From a virus: a DNA stretch of 63,163 nt. The notes under the pieces are model-generated. The model searched no databases. It saw only the letters and a list, made by a program, of their open reading frames with translations, and was not told the origin of the DNA. Location of the stretch: the IMG/VR virus record IMGVR_UViG_3300037264_003470, positions 1-63,163 of that record. One strand, written 5' to 3'. Below are positions 52,388 through 60,044 of the stretch, one piece after another (within the stretch, counting starts at the first letter, position 1; every line of letters starts with the position of its first letter). Made by a program: the position numbers and the translations under genes.

Positions 52388-53222
52388 GGAGTATAAAGAC
52401 CAAGCCAGACACTATGTAATGGAATACGCTCGGCATTCCCTGCATAGTGTCTGGCTCCCTGGCAGCGAAGCTATGTGCTTTGAACAAGCCGTCGATCTAG
52501 GCATCTGCACCAAACGCAGCCATGCCCACCTGATCGAACGTGATAAACCTACGTTTATAAAGTTGCAAGAAACAATCAAGAAAAAAAGACTCCATGAACG
52601 AGCTAATATCCATCTGCATAACATCAACCTGGAAGACTTCATCCCTCCAGAACCAATTGACTTCGCCTTTATTGACCTGTTGGGTACGTTTACACCGTCC
52701 GTCCTATTGTGGCTACAACAAATACTAGCTAAGAATGTTATACCTGACTGTCGCCTGTGCTTTACACACTTATATAAAAATAGAAATAACTATAACCTAG
52801 AAGAACTTATGGAACTATGTCAAACCAAATATAAAGATGTATATGATAGCTGTAAAGACCTGTGGCAGTATAACGATGAATGGATTGCATTGACAGCATT
52901 TGAACTTAAATGCTGCTTCAATGAATGGGATTTTGTGCTGAAAAGTCCATATCCCTATAGAGATAGTCATTGGGGTATGACCGTGTACCGCTGTGAAGAT
53001 TTCCAGCGAAAAGAAACTGGTCTGCCTGATATCCAAACACTAATCATGCAAACCAATTCTGGTAAGCGTGATATTCATTGGAATAGAGTATTGAAAGCAT
53101 ACAAAAATGCCTTCGATATCACCAAAGAGTATTGTGAGCAGCAGGATGTTCCTGACTTTAGTGAACGTTTCACAACCATGTTAAATGAGGTGCTACATGA
53201 AAGAGATTACAAGATTGATTGA
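52314..53222 (+). CDS. Putative Rossmann-fold methyltransferase-like protein
   Basis: The 302-residue protein overlaps the helicase gene by 74 bases. Its first third resembles an SAM-methyltransferase Rossmann core (EAMCFEQAVDLG, LIERD, NIHLHNINLEDF, IDFAFIDLLGTF). Methyltransferase-like class is likely, activity uncertain. The start is uncertain: an ATG at 52419 lies inside a large hairpin. Confidence 0.5.
   Translation: MTQQNTRNKIKNGSKVITPLQWHDREYKDQARHYVMEYARHSLHSVWLPGSEAMCFEQAVDLGICTKRSHAHLIERDKPTFIKLQETIKKKRLHERANIHLHNINLEDFIPPEPIDFAFIDLLGTFTPSVLLWLQQILAKNVIPDCRLCFTHLYKNRNNYNLEELMELCQTKYKDVYDSCKDLWQYNDEWIALTAFELKCCFNEWDFVLKSPYPYRDSHWGMTVYRCEDFQRKETGLPDIQTLIMQTNSGKRDIHWNRVLKAYKNAFDITKEYCEQQDVPDFSERFTTMLNEVLHERDYKID
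52403..52456. promoter_or_regulatory. Nested RNA hairpin after the helicase gene
   Basis: A 14-bp perfect outer stem (AGCCAGACACTATG / CATAGTGTCTGGCT, 52403-52416 with 52443-52456) encloses an inner 5-bp stem (GGAAT/ATTCC). It starts 16 bases after the helicase stop and contains the alternative start codon at 52419. It may control translation of the downstream gene. Confidence 0.6.
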
Positions 53223-53391
53223 CAAGCTCAAGAAGGCAAAAGGTGATTATGATAAGATGCGAGGCTTCCGCCGCGCTCTTACTGTATGGAGCCAAAAACG
53301 GGAACAAGAGACGGGTACACCCGCCTTCTACTTCATCCGTGCCTTCAAAATGAGAGTAACCAAAGAAGGTTTAAACGCTCTAGCCGTTTAA
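53197..53391 (+). CDS. Small basic protein
   Basis: The ATG at 53197 (MKEITRLIDK) has an SD-like GAGGTG; the frame is open a little further. The 64-residue protein is basic with helical character. It is the last gene before the 53396 terminator. No family recognised. Confidence 0.5.
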   Translation: MKEITRLIDKLKKAKGDYDKMRGFRRALTVWSQKREQETGTPAFYFIRAFKMRVTKEGLNALAV

Positions 53392-53395
53392 ACAA

Positions 53396-53423
53396 AAAAA
53401 AGGCGGGGCAACCCGCCTTTTTT
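53396..53423. terminator. Rho-independent terminator
   Basis: Stem AAAAAAGGCGGG/CCCGCCTTTTTT with GCAA loop and T-run. It ends the plus-strand helicase unit and abuts the stop of the convergent gene. Confidence 0.93.
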
Positions 53424-54076
53424 CATTTCCAAATACTCGCTTCCAAATCTCTCCAGGTTCCACCACGCCTAACCAACGCCTGCTCAAGATTCTTTAATAA
53501 AGGATGAGCCACCCTTGGAGGTAATTGCCCAATCGCTTGAAATAAGATTGTAAAAGCTTCCTTGAACTTCATAAGATTGCCAGTAGTAATACCACTAGAA
53601 CCAAATAATGTATCCGCCACATTACGCGCAGAAGTCATCACTCCCTTCCATACCGCCGACCCAATATCCGCCAACTTACTGTAACCAGCAGTGTTCACAC
53701 TAGGAAACTCGCCACCACCCACTACCCCCATCGCCCGCCCCGCCTTGGGTTCCTTTGATTCATACCCAACACTTTCAACCGCCTTCACCGCCTGCCTTAT
53801 ATTGTTCAATATGGGTCCACGCCAACTTTCATTTTTGTTTATGTAGTCTAATATTGCCGCAGCAGCACCATAAGCACGCGATTTGCTCCCGCGAAATGCC
53901 TTCATCACCCCAATCGTCGCTGGAACTAAACCAGATGCAGCCGCTGGCGCTACACCAGCCGCAGCACCAAGCCCTTTGTAAATCCATGAATCAGGATTGT
54001 CCTTCATGGGTGTGTAATCCGTAACGTTAAAACTGGCTTCATCCCGCCTTACTACATACTCAGCAAAAGTTTGCAT
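53423..54076 (-). CDS. Hypothetical protein with CTS-like N-terminus
   Basis: The 217-residue protein begins MQTFAEYVVRRDEASF, a CTS-type leader. An Ala/Gly-rich hydrophobic stretch (about 33-58) follows, then helices with Gly/Ala-rich character. It resembles the layout of small internal or membrane-associated virion proteins. Otherwise unrecognised. Confidence 0.6.
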   Translation of the reverse strand: MQTFAEYVVRRDEASFNVTDYTPMKDNPDSWIYKGLGAAAGVAPAAASGLVPATIGVMKAFRGSKSRAYGAAAAILDYINKNESWRGPILNNIRQAVKAVESVGYESKEPKAGRAMGVVGGGEFPSVNTAGYSKLADIGSAVWKGVMTSARNVADTLFGSSGITTGNLMKFKEAFTILFQAIGQLPPRVAHPLLKNLEQALVRRGGTWRDLEASIWK

Positions 54077-54119
54077 ACCCTATCTATTGTCCCCAACGTC
54101 AAAATCTATTTTTATTAAT

Positions 54120-54671
54120 TTAACCACGCTTCATGCCAGAAAAAGTATTCTGGTCAATTATCTTAACTCTAATCGGTGATCCCAAAGCTAAAGCTGCATA
54201 TAACCTCGTCCTCCCACCAATTACAATAAGCCCATTAGAACCTTTTAATAACACGGGTGCCTCATAATTTCCACTCTGTATGCCCCTAATTAAACTAGAA
54301 ACATCATACCCGCGATTCCTCCCCTCCCCACTATCCCGCGACTGCATCAACTGAACAAACTTCATAGCAGCATCAGGCTGACCACTAATTTGCGCTATCT
54401 GCTGAGGTAATTGCTCCTGCCCCACCTTGTTTGCAAGATTCTTCAAAGTAATAATCGACTTGGCAGGTATCGTTGTCTCTGGTGCTGAATCAATAATCTT
54501 ACCCAACTGAATCGCCATCTCATTCTCTTCGTTTGACCAAACTGAACCTGGCGGCTTATGAGAAATACCTATTGATTTTAATAAAGCTTGTATCTCTGGC
54601 ACCCGTTGAGATATTAATTCCCCAGCCTCTTCGTAACCACTCTCAAATAACCATTCCCTAAAAATCCCCAT
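54120..54671 (-). CDS. ParB-like domain protein with CTS-like N-terminus
   Basis: The 183-residue protein begins MGIFREWLFESGYEEAG, the CTS-like pattern. The C-terminal part (about 120-175) has the ParB/Srx-like pattern: DVSSLIRGIQSGNYEAPVLLKG, LIVIGGRTRLYAALALGSPIRVKII, including the GGRTRLYAA box. ParB-fold proteins are CTPase/DNA-binding or nuclease-type. A packaged DNA-binding or nuclease protein is a possibility. Confidence 0.62.
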   Translation of the reverse strand: MGIFREWLFESGYEEAGELISQRVPEIQALLKSIGISHKPPGSVWSNEENEMAIQLGKIIDSAPETTIPAKSIITLKNLANKVGQEQLPQQIAQISGQPDAAMKFVQLMQSRDSGEGRNRGYDVSSLIRGIQSGNYEAPVLLKGSNGLIVIGGRTRLYAALALGSPIRVKIIDQNTFSGMKRG

Positions 54672-54701
54672 AAAACTATTTAACCACGCTACCTTAAATA
54701 T

Positions 54702-55133
54702 ATGAAAACCTATAACATATTAGTCCAATTCCCCAACCACCACTTCCAAGGTCCAGTCACCGTCCAAGATGGCTGGGAAATATCCAATAAACACGAAATC
54801 ATTACCACCTTTACCTTCGATGGCCTGACAGTCTATGAAGATGGCTCAAACATCGCACTCGAAGAAAGAGAATTACTCTCCATCTTCGCTGAATTCTTTG
54901 ACTTTGGTGCCAAATACTTTAAGAATGGTGAACTAAACGGCGATGATGTGGCCGCTAAATTGAGATTACAACTCGGAGAACTTTATCTAGGAAATCAACC
55001 TAAGTCTACCTACAGTTACCGCTTCACTGGCGTCTGGCCACACTCCGTTAACTTCGGGGAACTATGCTATAGTTCCGATCCCACTGTCCACCTCGAAGTA
55101 ACCTGGAAATATAAAGAAATGACTACCCTCTAA
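54702..55133 (+). CDS. T4 gp19-like (tail tube fold) protein
   Basis: The 143-residue protein has the pattern of T4 gp19/tube-fold proteins near its C-terminus: YRFTGVWPHSVNFGELCYSSDPTVHLEVTWKYKEM. It could be a tube or tube-like minor protein, although it is far from the tail cluster and lies among accessory genes. TAAATAT directly precedes the ATG. Confidence 0.45.
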   Translation: MKTYNILVQFPNHHFQGPVTVQDGWEISNKHEIITTFTFDGLTVYEDGSNIALEERELLSIFAEFFDFGAKYFKNGELNGDDVAAKLRLQLGELYLGNQPKSTYSYRFTGVWPHSVNFGELCYSSDPTVHLEVTWKYKEMTTL

Positions 55134-55134
55134 T

Positions 55135-55551
55135 TTACCACTTTATCTTTAACCCCCATCGAGGTTCATACCACTCCCTGGCCGTTACATAATCCACATT
55201 CGCCGCTTCCATGTAATTATCACAATGAACACTTATAGGATCAATCTTGAACTTGTAAGCTTTATTCAATCTGCCCAACTGCGCCACCGCCATTTCCCAC
55301 GCTGGCTCCCTTGTGACACCATCCCCAAATCGAATCTCCGTCTCCCTCTTACCCTTATTAATCGCGTAAAAAATATCCTCCTCTATACGCTTAATAATAT
55401 CTTCTATATCCTTCTTTAGTTTAGCCTCTTCCGCCTTCATCTTCTTTTCCTCCGCTATTTTAACTCTGACCCGATTCTCTGCCGCTTCCTTGATGTTTCT
55501 TATATTAGCCTCATTAAGCATCTTAACCAATTGTTTTCTCTTGGGTAACAT
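55135..55551 (-). CDS. Small helical hypothetical protein
   Basis: The 138-residue, very basic protein starts with coiled-coil-type helix (MLPKRKQLVKMLNEANIRNIKEAAENRVRVKIAEEKKMKAEE). It overlaps the next gene by 29 bases. No family recognised. Confidence 0.55.
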   Translation of the reverse strand: MLPKRKQLVKMLNEANIRNIKEAAENRVRVKIAEEKKMKAEEAKLKKDIEDIIKRIEEDIFYAINKGKRETEIRFGDGVTREPAWEMAVAQLGRLNKAYKFKIDPISVHCDNYMEAANVDYVTAREWYEPRWGLKIKW

Positions 55552-55918
55552 ATTCCATCACCTCATAGTGAAGTTTAAGCTCTAAAATACTTTCTTCATA
55601 TGATTGAATCACTTCTGCCGTTACACCCTTATAATTGTAACTGTCAGATTCCTTTAATTCGTAATGACCCAATCCCATGTTGTGTAACTCATGACCACAA
55701 TTTGGACACTTAGGCGGAACCTTAATATACCACTTAACACTCACCGTCCCCTTCGGGACGGGAAACGTGTGTAAAAAGAAATTCCTTATATCGCATTCAA
55801 CATCAAATATGATAACATGAAAAGTGTTTTCCTCTGTTGGTGATGCTGTTACCTTAACACTCGCCGTAACAAAACTGTACTCACCAAACTTACCTTCAAT
55901 AGTTTGTTTAGAATGCAT
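55523..55918 (-). CDS. Small zinc-binding hypothetical protein
   Basis: The 131-residue protein has CPNCGHELHNMGLGHYELKES near residue 71, a likely zinc site, in a beta-rich fold. It overlaps the neighbours at both ends by 29 and 11 bases. Confidence 0.55.
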   Translation of the reverse strand: MHSKQTIEGKFGEYSFVTASVKVTASPTEENTFHVIIFDVECDIRNFFLHTFPVPKGTVSVKWYIKVPPKCPNCGHELHNMGLGHYELKESDSYNYKGVTAEVIQSYEESILELKLHYEVMEYVTQEKTIG

Positions 55919-56561
55919 TTTTATTCCATAATTCCTTAATTATACTCAAATCATACCTGTAATCATTCATCTTAAATAATGTCTTAGGCGCAGCTTTGAT
56001 GTAATCTAAAAACCGTTCTTCTTTAGCCATAAATTCTTCTGGAATATCATAACTGTGATGCGGTATCTCCAACGCCTTCTCCCATAAGAAATTAAAAAGC
56101 AACTCTTCAGGCTGACTCACCCTGTAATAAAATAAATTGGGCGGTATACTCCTGCCACTATACTTCTTTATAGGCTCCTGCGGATCATTCAATTGACAAT
56201 TATGACACAATTTTACCAAATTGATTTTCTTAAATTTCTTGAAACTGGTCTTTCTGTACCTTAAATCCATATGATCGGCTTTGCCAAGTATAGAACCAGG
56301 ATGACCAGAAATACCAACAAACTCAGCAGTGCTAACAACATCACTACTCTCGTCATCATAACGATTAACATTCCTGTCTATCTTTACATCCGTTGACGCC
56401 AGCGTTCTACCAATATACCACCAGAAATCAATCTTCTGATAATAGTTTTCGTAAAACGTCGCCTCCCTGTCAAATATACAAATAGGGAACTTGAGCGGCA
56501 AAGATAAAACATGCGCCTGCTCAGTCGTGAAGCCGTAAGCAAGTGATTTAATGTCGTACAT
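55908..56561 (-). CDS. Hypothetical protein
   Basis: The 217-residue protein has aromatic-rich helices and a CHNCQ pair near 119. No known motif is recognised. It lies in a unit of three overlapping genes. Confidence 0.55.
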   Translation of the reverse strand: MYDIKSLAYGFTTEQAHVLSLPLKFPICIFDREATFYENYYQKIDFWWYIGRTLASTDVKIDRNVNRYDDESSDVVSTAEFVGISGHPGSILGKADHMDLRYRKTSFKKFKKINLVKLCHNCQLNDPQEPIKKYSGRSIPPNLFYYRVSQPEELLFNFLWEKALEIPHHSYDIPEEFMAKEERFLDYIKAAPKTLFKMNDYRYDLSIIKELWNKNAF

Positions 56562-56623
56562 CAGTTGAACCCTGTGAAATTGGTCAAAAACTCATGATAA
56601 CGGGTTTTCAGGAGAAAAACAAG

Positions 56624-57115
56624 TTACCATATTTCTATTTCTTTGGATAGTGATGGTGTCGGCTGATCTACTGGTCTACTAATTACTGCTGGTCTTGGCT
56701 CATCTATATTTCTAACACGCGGTACTTTCGCCGCGTTTGGATTGTAACGACGATTTGGTATAAAAACCATATTATTACGGTCGATAACGCCGACGATTTG
56801 AGTATTAGGGACAAAGTTTTGTGGGGCGTTGGCGCGGTGTTTACGATGATGGTCATACGGCATGTCAATCAAGAGAACATGATCGCCAAAATGAGAGCGA
56901 TTAAATGGCCCCGTATTCCCTGATTGAACCAGATTAGTAATATCATTATTATTAGAGAAAGAATCAGTAGTCGAATCCAAAGCTTTATATAAGAACGGTT
57001 GCCCTTGTAAAAACCTTTTAGCTATATTTTCAGATGTGAAGTGTGTTAAACGAATCATATCTGGTGGAATAGACGGCAATTGAAGTTGAGATTCTAACCA
57101 TAATCTAAAGTTCAT
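56624..57115 (-). CDS. Possible ADP-ribosyltransferase-like protein with CTS-like N-terminus
   Basis: The 163-residue protein begins MNFRLWLESQLQLPS, a CTS-like leader. It contains IRLTHFTSENIAKRFLQG, an H-(F/Y)-T motif followed by a helix as in ART-type toxins such as the DarT and Tpt1 group, and GDHVLLIDMPYD, compatible with the next strand. T4 also packages an ADP-ribosyltransferase (Alt) in its capsid. The catalytic glutamate cannot be assigned. Confidence 0.45.
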   Translation of the reverse strand: MNFRLWLESQLQLPSIPPDMIRLTHFTSENIAKRFLQGQPFLYKALDSTTDSFSNNNDITNLVQSGNTGPFNRSHFGDHVLLIDMPYDHHRKHRANAPQNFVPNTQIVGVIDRNNMVFIPNRRYNPNAAKVPRVRNIDEPRPAVISRPVDQPTPSLSKEIEIW

Positions 57116-57116
57116 A

Positions 57117-57347
57117 TTATTGCCCCATCATTCCGTGTTTTTGAAATAACGCTATTACTTGCCTATTCATGGTTTGTGCTACATTCATTAACTCCCCTTT
57201 TAATTGCGGATTTTGAATTTGACTTGCCGCACGCATAAGCCCACTCTGAGCCTGCCCAAATTGCTGAATATCTGGACCTATCTGACCAGGCTGTTGCTGG
57301 CCTAATACTTCATCTTTTCTTGTTATAAACTTATTAAACTTTTCCAT
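57117..57347 (-). CDS. Small Gln-rich protein with CTS-like N-terminus
   Basis: The 76-residue protein begins MEKFNKFITRKDEVLGQQQPGQ, a CTS-like leader. The rest is Gln/Gly-rich, with helical Met/Gln-rich end (QVIALFQKHGMMGQ). It precedes the ART-like gene by one base, and both probably share a promoter in the 57348-57403 region. Confidence 0.55.
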   Translation of the reverse strand: MEKFNKFITRKDEVLGQQQPGQIGPDIQQFGQAQSGLMRAASQIQNPQLKGELMNVAQTMNRQVIALFQKHGMMGQ

Positions 57348-57403
57348 TAAATATATAATGTCTTGGTGTATAATAAAAAATTGGCGGCGGCGATTTTTGG
57401 AAA

Positions 57404-57535
57404 ATGGAAAAATTAGTTTTTTTAGATATGTGTGTGGAAATTGAAAAATCCCTGGCGTGGAATTTTGAAATTGATTCTTTAAAAGAACTAACTGGTATTG
57501 CGTCCACGGTAGGCTCCCCTATGTTACTTTTTTAA
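57404..57535 (+). CDS. Possible 43-residue protein
   Basis: An ORF of 43 codons: MEKLVFLDM...SLKELTGIASTVGSPMLLF. It has a GGAAA-like SD just upstream. It is the only candidate coding sequence in the AT-rich spacer at the left edge of the GC-rich array. Confidence is limited by the short length. Confidence 0.35.
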   Translation: MEKLVFLDMCVEIEKSLAWNFEIDSLKELTGIASTVGSPMLLF

Positions 57536-57621
57536 ACAGAAAATGAAATTAATTTCTCCTTTCTTAATTATGTTAGTACAACCTCAATAGCAATTCAATG
57601 GGCATGGGCGATGCCCCCACG

Positions 57622-57747
57622 TTAGCACGTTGCCATACGCTTGCACCAGCGTAGGCTGCGCCACTTGCCATACCACGCAAGGCGTGCTTGCGTCTTGAAG
57701 CGGCGTGCCCGCTTGCTCCCGTCCACGATGCAGCTTGACTTCTTCAT
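57622..57747 (-). CDS. 41-residue highly basic protein
   Basis: A 41-codon ORF with a strong SD (AGGAGG). The product (MKKSSCIVDGSKRARRFK..., ending KRMATC) is very rich in Lys/Arg/Trp and likely binds nucleic acid or membrane. It is the leftmost gene of the cassette array. A GC-rich hairpin (GGGCAT/ATGCCC) follows. Confidence 0.55.
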   Translation of the reverse strand: MKKSSCIVDGSKRARRFKTQARLAWYGKWRSLRWCKRMATC

Positions 57748-57767
57748 AGGGGTATCCTCCTACCCCA

Positions 57768-57790
57768 TTCAGTACAACCGCAATTAGAGG
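57768..57790 (-). promoter_or_regulatory. Representative promoter-like core of the cassette array
   Basis: Core copy 21 bases 5' of the 41-residue gene. On the minus strand it reads CCTCTAATTGCGGTTG then TACTGAA. The short distance to an SD-linked ATG leaves room only for a transcription start just after the TACTAAT-type element. No -35 is evident, so a phage-specific RNA polymerase or factor is suggested. Confidence 0.55.
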
Positions 57791-57800
57791 TTCATTAGTA

Positions 57801-57828
57801 AAAAGGGCAGGGTTGCGGTCCCCTGCCC
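57801..57828 (-). terminator. Terminator hairpin of the first cassette
   Basis: On the plus strand AAAA GGGCAGGG, 8-base loop, CCCTGCCC; on the minus strand it is followed by a T5 run. It ends the bL12-like gene (57844). Confidence 0.75.
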
Positions 57829-57843
57829 TTACCCCTAACGTTG

Positions 57844-58065
57844 TTACGCGGCGTCCAGCAACTCCATGCCGAATTCGACGGCTTCCTTCGCTTCGCGGAG
57901 GCCGATGCCCGTCTGCGTGCGGAGGTGCTTGATCGCCATGATCTTCTTTTCGTGGAGGTCCACGCCGAAGTCGCGGAGCATCTTGAGCATCTTGAGGGCC
58001 GCGCGGGTGTCGCGGATCATTTCGTCGCGGGCCGACAGGGGCGGGTTGTAACCAGTGCTGTTCAT
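57844..58065 (-). CDS. Ribosomal bL12 C-terminal-domain-like protein
   Basis: The 73-residue protein has KKIMAIKHLRTQTGIGLREAKEAVE (about 40-64), which matches the bL12 (L7/L12) C-terminal domain (KxAVIKxVRExTGLGLKEAKxLV). The bL12 N-terminal dimerisation domain and hinge are absent, leaving a stand-alone factor-binding domain. bL12 CTD recruits EF-Tu, EF-G and other GTPase factors to the ribosome. SD TGGAG. Confidence 0.7.
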   Translation of the reverse strand: MNSTGYNPPLSARDEMIRDTRAALKMLKMLRDFGVDLHEKKIMAIKHLRTQTGIGLREAKEAVEFGMELLDAA

Positions 58066-58172
58066 CGTTCGTCTCCAGAAAGGGGTGATCGTCGCTACAC
58101 TGTAATTAGTACAACCTCAATTAGAGGTTCATTAGAGAAAGGGCAGGGTTGCGGTCCCCTGCCCGTCTCGCC

Positions 58173-58619
58173 TTAGTCGAGTAAGGCGGCGACTTCGCAG
58201 CAGACAAAACCGCAGTCGATTGCTACTGCCATCGGCAGCGCCAGTAGCAACGGGCTTCCCGTCAGTGCAGCGATGGACAAGGAACAGTGCCAAACCGATA
58301 GCGCCAGCAGGCCAACGCCAACGCAAGCCGTGAGGATTGCTGCCCTGCGCTGGCCGCGCTTGTAAAGCAGACTGGCCACCTTGCCCAACACGAGGATGAT
58401 GACGGGGACGATGAGGCCCATGCCCCAACCCGCCCAACCGATTTCCGCGTGCTGCGCGTTGGCGTAGCCGTTCAGCAGCGCCGACAAGATCGCCATGATG
58501 ACAACGCCAGCGTTGGCGTAAGCCGTCAAGTGATCGCCCTTCACAGCGACGGGCTTGGCCTTGCGAGCGGGCTTGCGGGCGGGCTTGGCGTCGGTCAGCT
58601 TCAGTGCAGTGGCGTTCAT
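58173..58619 (-). CDS. Four-TM membrane protein
   Basis: The 148-residue protein starts with a basic, Ala/Lys-rich stretch (ARKPARKAKPVAVK) followed by four predicted transmembrane helices (about 38-55, 63-85, 92-111 and 118-145). It is a membrane protein of unknown function in the cassette array. Confidence 0.65.
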   Translation of the reverse strand: MNATALKLTDAKPARKPARKAKPVAVKGDHLTAYANAGVVIMAILSALLNGYANAQHAEIGWAGWGMGLIVPVIILVLGKVASLLYKRGQRRAAILTACVGVGLLALSVWHCSLSIAALTGSPLLLALPMAVAIDCGFVCCEVAALLD

Positions 58620-58709
58620 CGCAGTTCTCCGTAAGGGGTGACTCGTCCTACACCTGATTTAGTACAACCTCAATTAGAGGTTAATTAGGGAGTGGGCGCT
58701 CCCTTCCCC

Positions 58710-58949
58710 TTAGTATTCGTCCACCTCTTGCCAGTCGTCGCCACGGTAGTCGGGGCCGTCGTCCTCATCGGCGTCATCGGGCCGACACGTCGCGCAGATC
58801 GCCTTGAACGTTTCCCACGTCACGCGCTCGCCGCTCTCGCCAATGCGGAGGTAAGTGGGGCGCGGCCCACTGTAGTTGCGCATCTCCTCCAGCGTGAACA
58901 CCGCACGACTGAACTCGCCAGCGCCGTTGTCAACGTACAGTGCGAACAT
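58710..58949 (-). CDS. Small acidic protein
   Basis: The 79-residue protein ends with an Asp/Glu-rich tail (DDADEDDGPDYRGDDWQEVDEY), a pattern of DNA-mimic or inhibitor proteins in early phage regions. This is inference; there is no family match. A GGGAG/CTCCC hairpin and the next core flank it. Confidence 0.6.
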   Translation of the reverse strand: MFALYVDNGAGEFSRAVFTLEEMRNYSGPRPTYLRIGESGERVTWETFKAICATCRPDDADEDDGPDYRGDDWQEVDEY

Positions 58950-59038
58950 GTCAGGCTCCGTAAGGGGTGATCGTCGTTACAACCCAATTAGTACAACCTC
59001 AATTAGAGGCTGATTAGGGAGTGGGCGCTCCCTTCCCC

Positions 59039-59404
59039 TTAACTCCAGTGTAGTCCTCCCGTCAGCGCCACGTCCACGCCGATCCCGTTCGCCTGCAACA
59101 AGCGGGCCGCGCGGCTGAGGTCGTCCTCATGGCCAGCGCAGTCTTCCCCGATCCCGTCCACGGGACGGAACTTCCCCCAGCCGAACGTGAGGAAGCCGTC
59201 CAAGTCCCCGATGGGGCCGTCGCTATCGCGCTCCTTCCACTGGCGATAGCCGTCCTCATACTCATTCCAGGCAGTCGCCGCAGCGCGTTCGGCATCGTGC
59301 CGCTTGGCCATTTCGGTCATGCGGTCGTGCGTGCCGCTGGGGACGCGAGCCAGGACTTCCAAGGCGGCGCGGTCGGTCGTGTTCGGATAGAGGCGGGTTC
59401 CCAT
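59039..59404 (-). CDS. Small hypothetical protein
   Basis: The 121-residue protein is rich in Asp and Arg, helical at the N-terminus, with FLTFGWGKFRPVDGIGEDC. No family recognised. GC-rich codons as in the rest of the array. Confidence 0.55.
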   Translation of the reverse strand: MGTRLYPNTTDRAALEVLARVPSGTHDRMTEMAKRHDAERAAATAWNEYEDGYRQWKERDSDGPIGDLDGFLTFGWGKFRPVDGIGEDCAGHEDDLSRAARLLQANGIGVDVALTGGLHWS

Positions 59405-59696
59405 CGTCAGACTCCAGTAAGGGGTGATCGTCGCTACAACCCAATTAGTACAACCTTGATTAGAGGTTCATTAGGGAGGAACGGCTGGACGGCGCAAAGT
59501 CGGTCGAGGTTCGAGGTTAAAATGGCCCGTAATCGCGCCAGGATCGCTTGAGACGAGCGCAAACGGGTCGAGGCTATGTCGGGTCGGTTTTAGGTTTGGA
59601 GGGCTTAAAAGCGATTTAATCGCATTCCAGGCTGGCGCTAGTTTGTACACTATAAATTGGCATTAAATGAGGTTGTACTGATATTAAATTGGTAAT
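59405..59696. other. Non-cassette spacer with an inverted core copy
   Basis: This spacer is longer than the others. It contains the core of the 59404 gene (59444-59466), then about 190 bases without a convincing gene, a GCGATTTAATCGC hairpin (59611-59623), and an isolated copy of the core on the plus strand (GAGGTTGTACTGAT, about 59669-59682). This could be the position of a small RNA or a displaced cassette. Confidence 0.45.
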
Positions 59697-59697
59697 A

Positions 59698-59718
59698 AAA
59701 AACCCACCCTTGCGGGTG
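59698..59718 (-). terminator. Rho-independent terminator
   Basis: CCCACCC/GGGTGGG with TTGC loop; on the minus strand it is followed by a T6 run. It ends the 104-residue gene (59730). Confidence 0.9.
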
Positions 59719-59729
59719 GGCTGTGTCGG

Positions 59730-60044
59730 TCAAACCTCGACCGTTTCCTGCCCGTTGGCGATACGGGCAAGCTGGCCAGCGTACTTGTGCAGCATACGGC
59801 GGGCTGCGCCAAGCTGATTGACAGACAACGGGCAAGGATAGCGCGGGTCGGGTCGGAGGCACTTCTGCGCCAAGTCGGAACCGAACTTGGCATCCCTGTA
59901 ATTGAAGCCGCGCCCGTTGTCGTGCTTGGTGGTTTCGTCGCTTTTCTCGTCCTCGGTCTGGCGCTCGTACAGGACGACAAGAGCGCGGTAGACGGCCTTG
60001 GGGTTGTTGGCCAGCAGCACGCGGATGGATTCGGTAGTGTGCAT
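59730..60044 (-). CDS. Small conserved-type phage/plasmid protein
   Basis: The 104-residue protein has GFNYRDAKFGSDLAQKCL and PLSVNQLGAARRMLHKYAGQLARIAN, a segment seen in various phage or plasmid proteins of unknown function. It probably binds DNA or protein. It is the only cassette with a canonical U-run terminator with a Gly-rich stem. Confidence 0.55.
   Translation of the reverse strand: MHTTESIRVLLANNPKAVYRALVVLYERQTEDEKSDETTKHDNGRGFNYRDAKFGSDLAQKCLRPDPRYPCPLSVNQLGAARRMLHKYAGQLARIANGQETVEV

Noticed and set aside
59480-59640. Possible tRNA in the spacer
   Set aside because: A GGTTCGAGG-like string occurs, but no acceptor, anticodon or T-stem pairing can be drawn.
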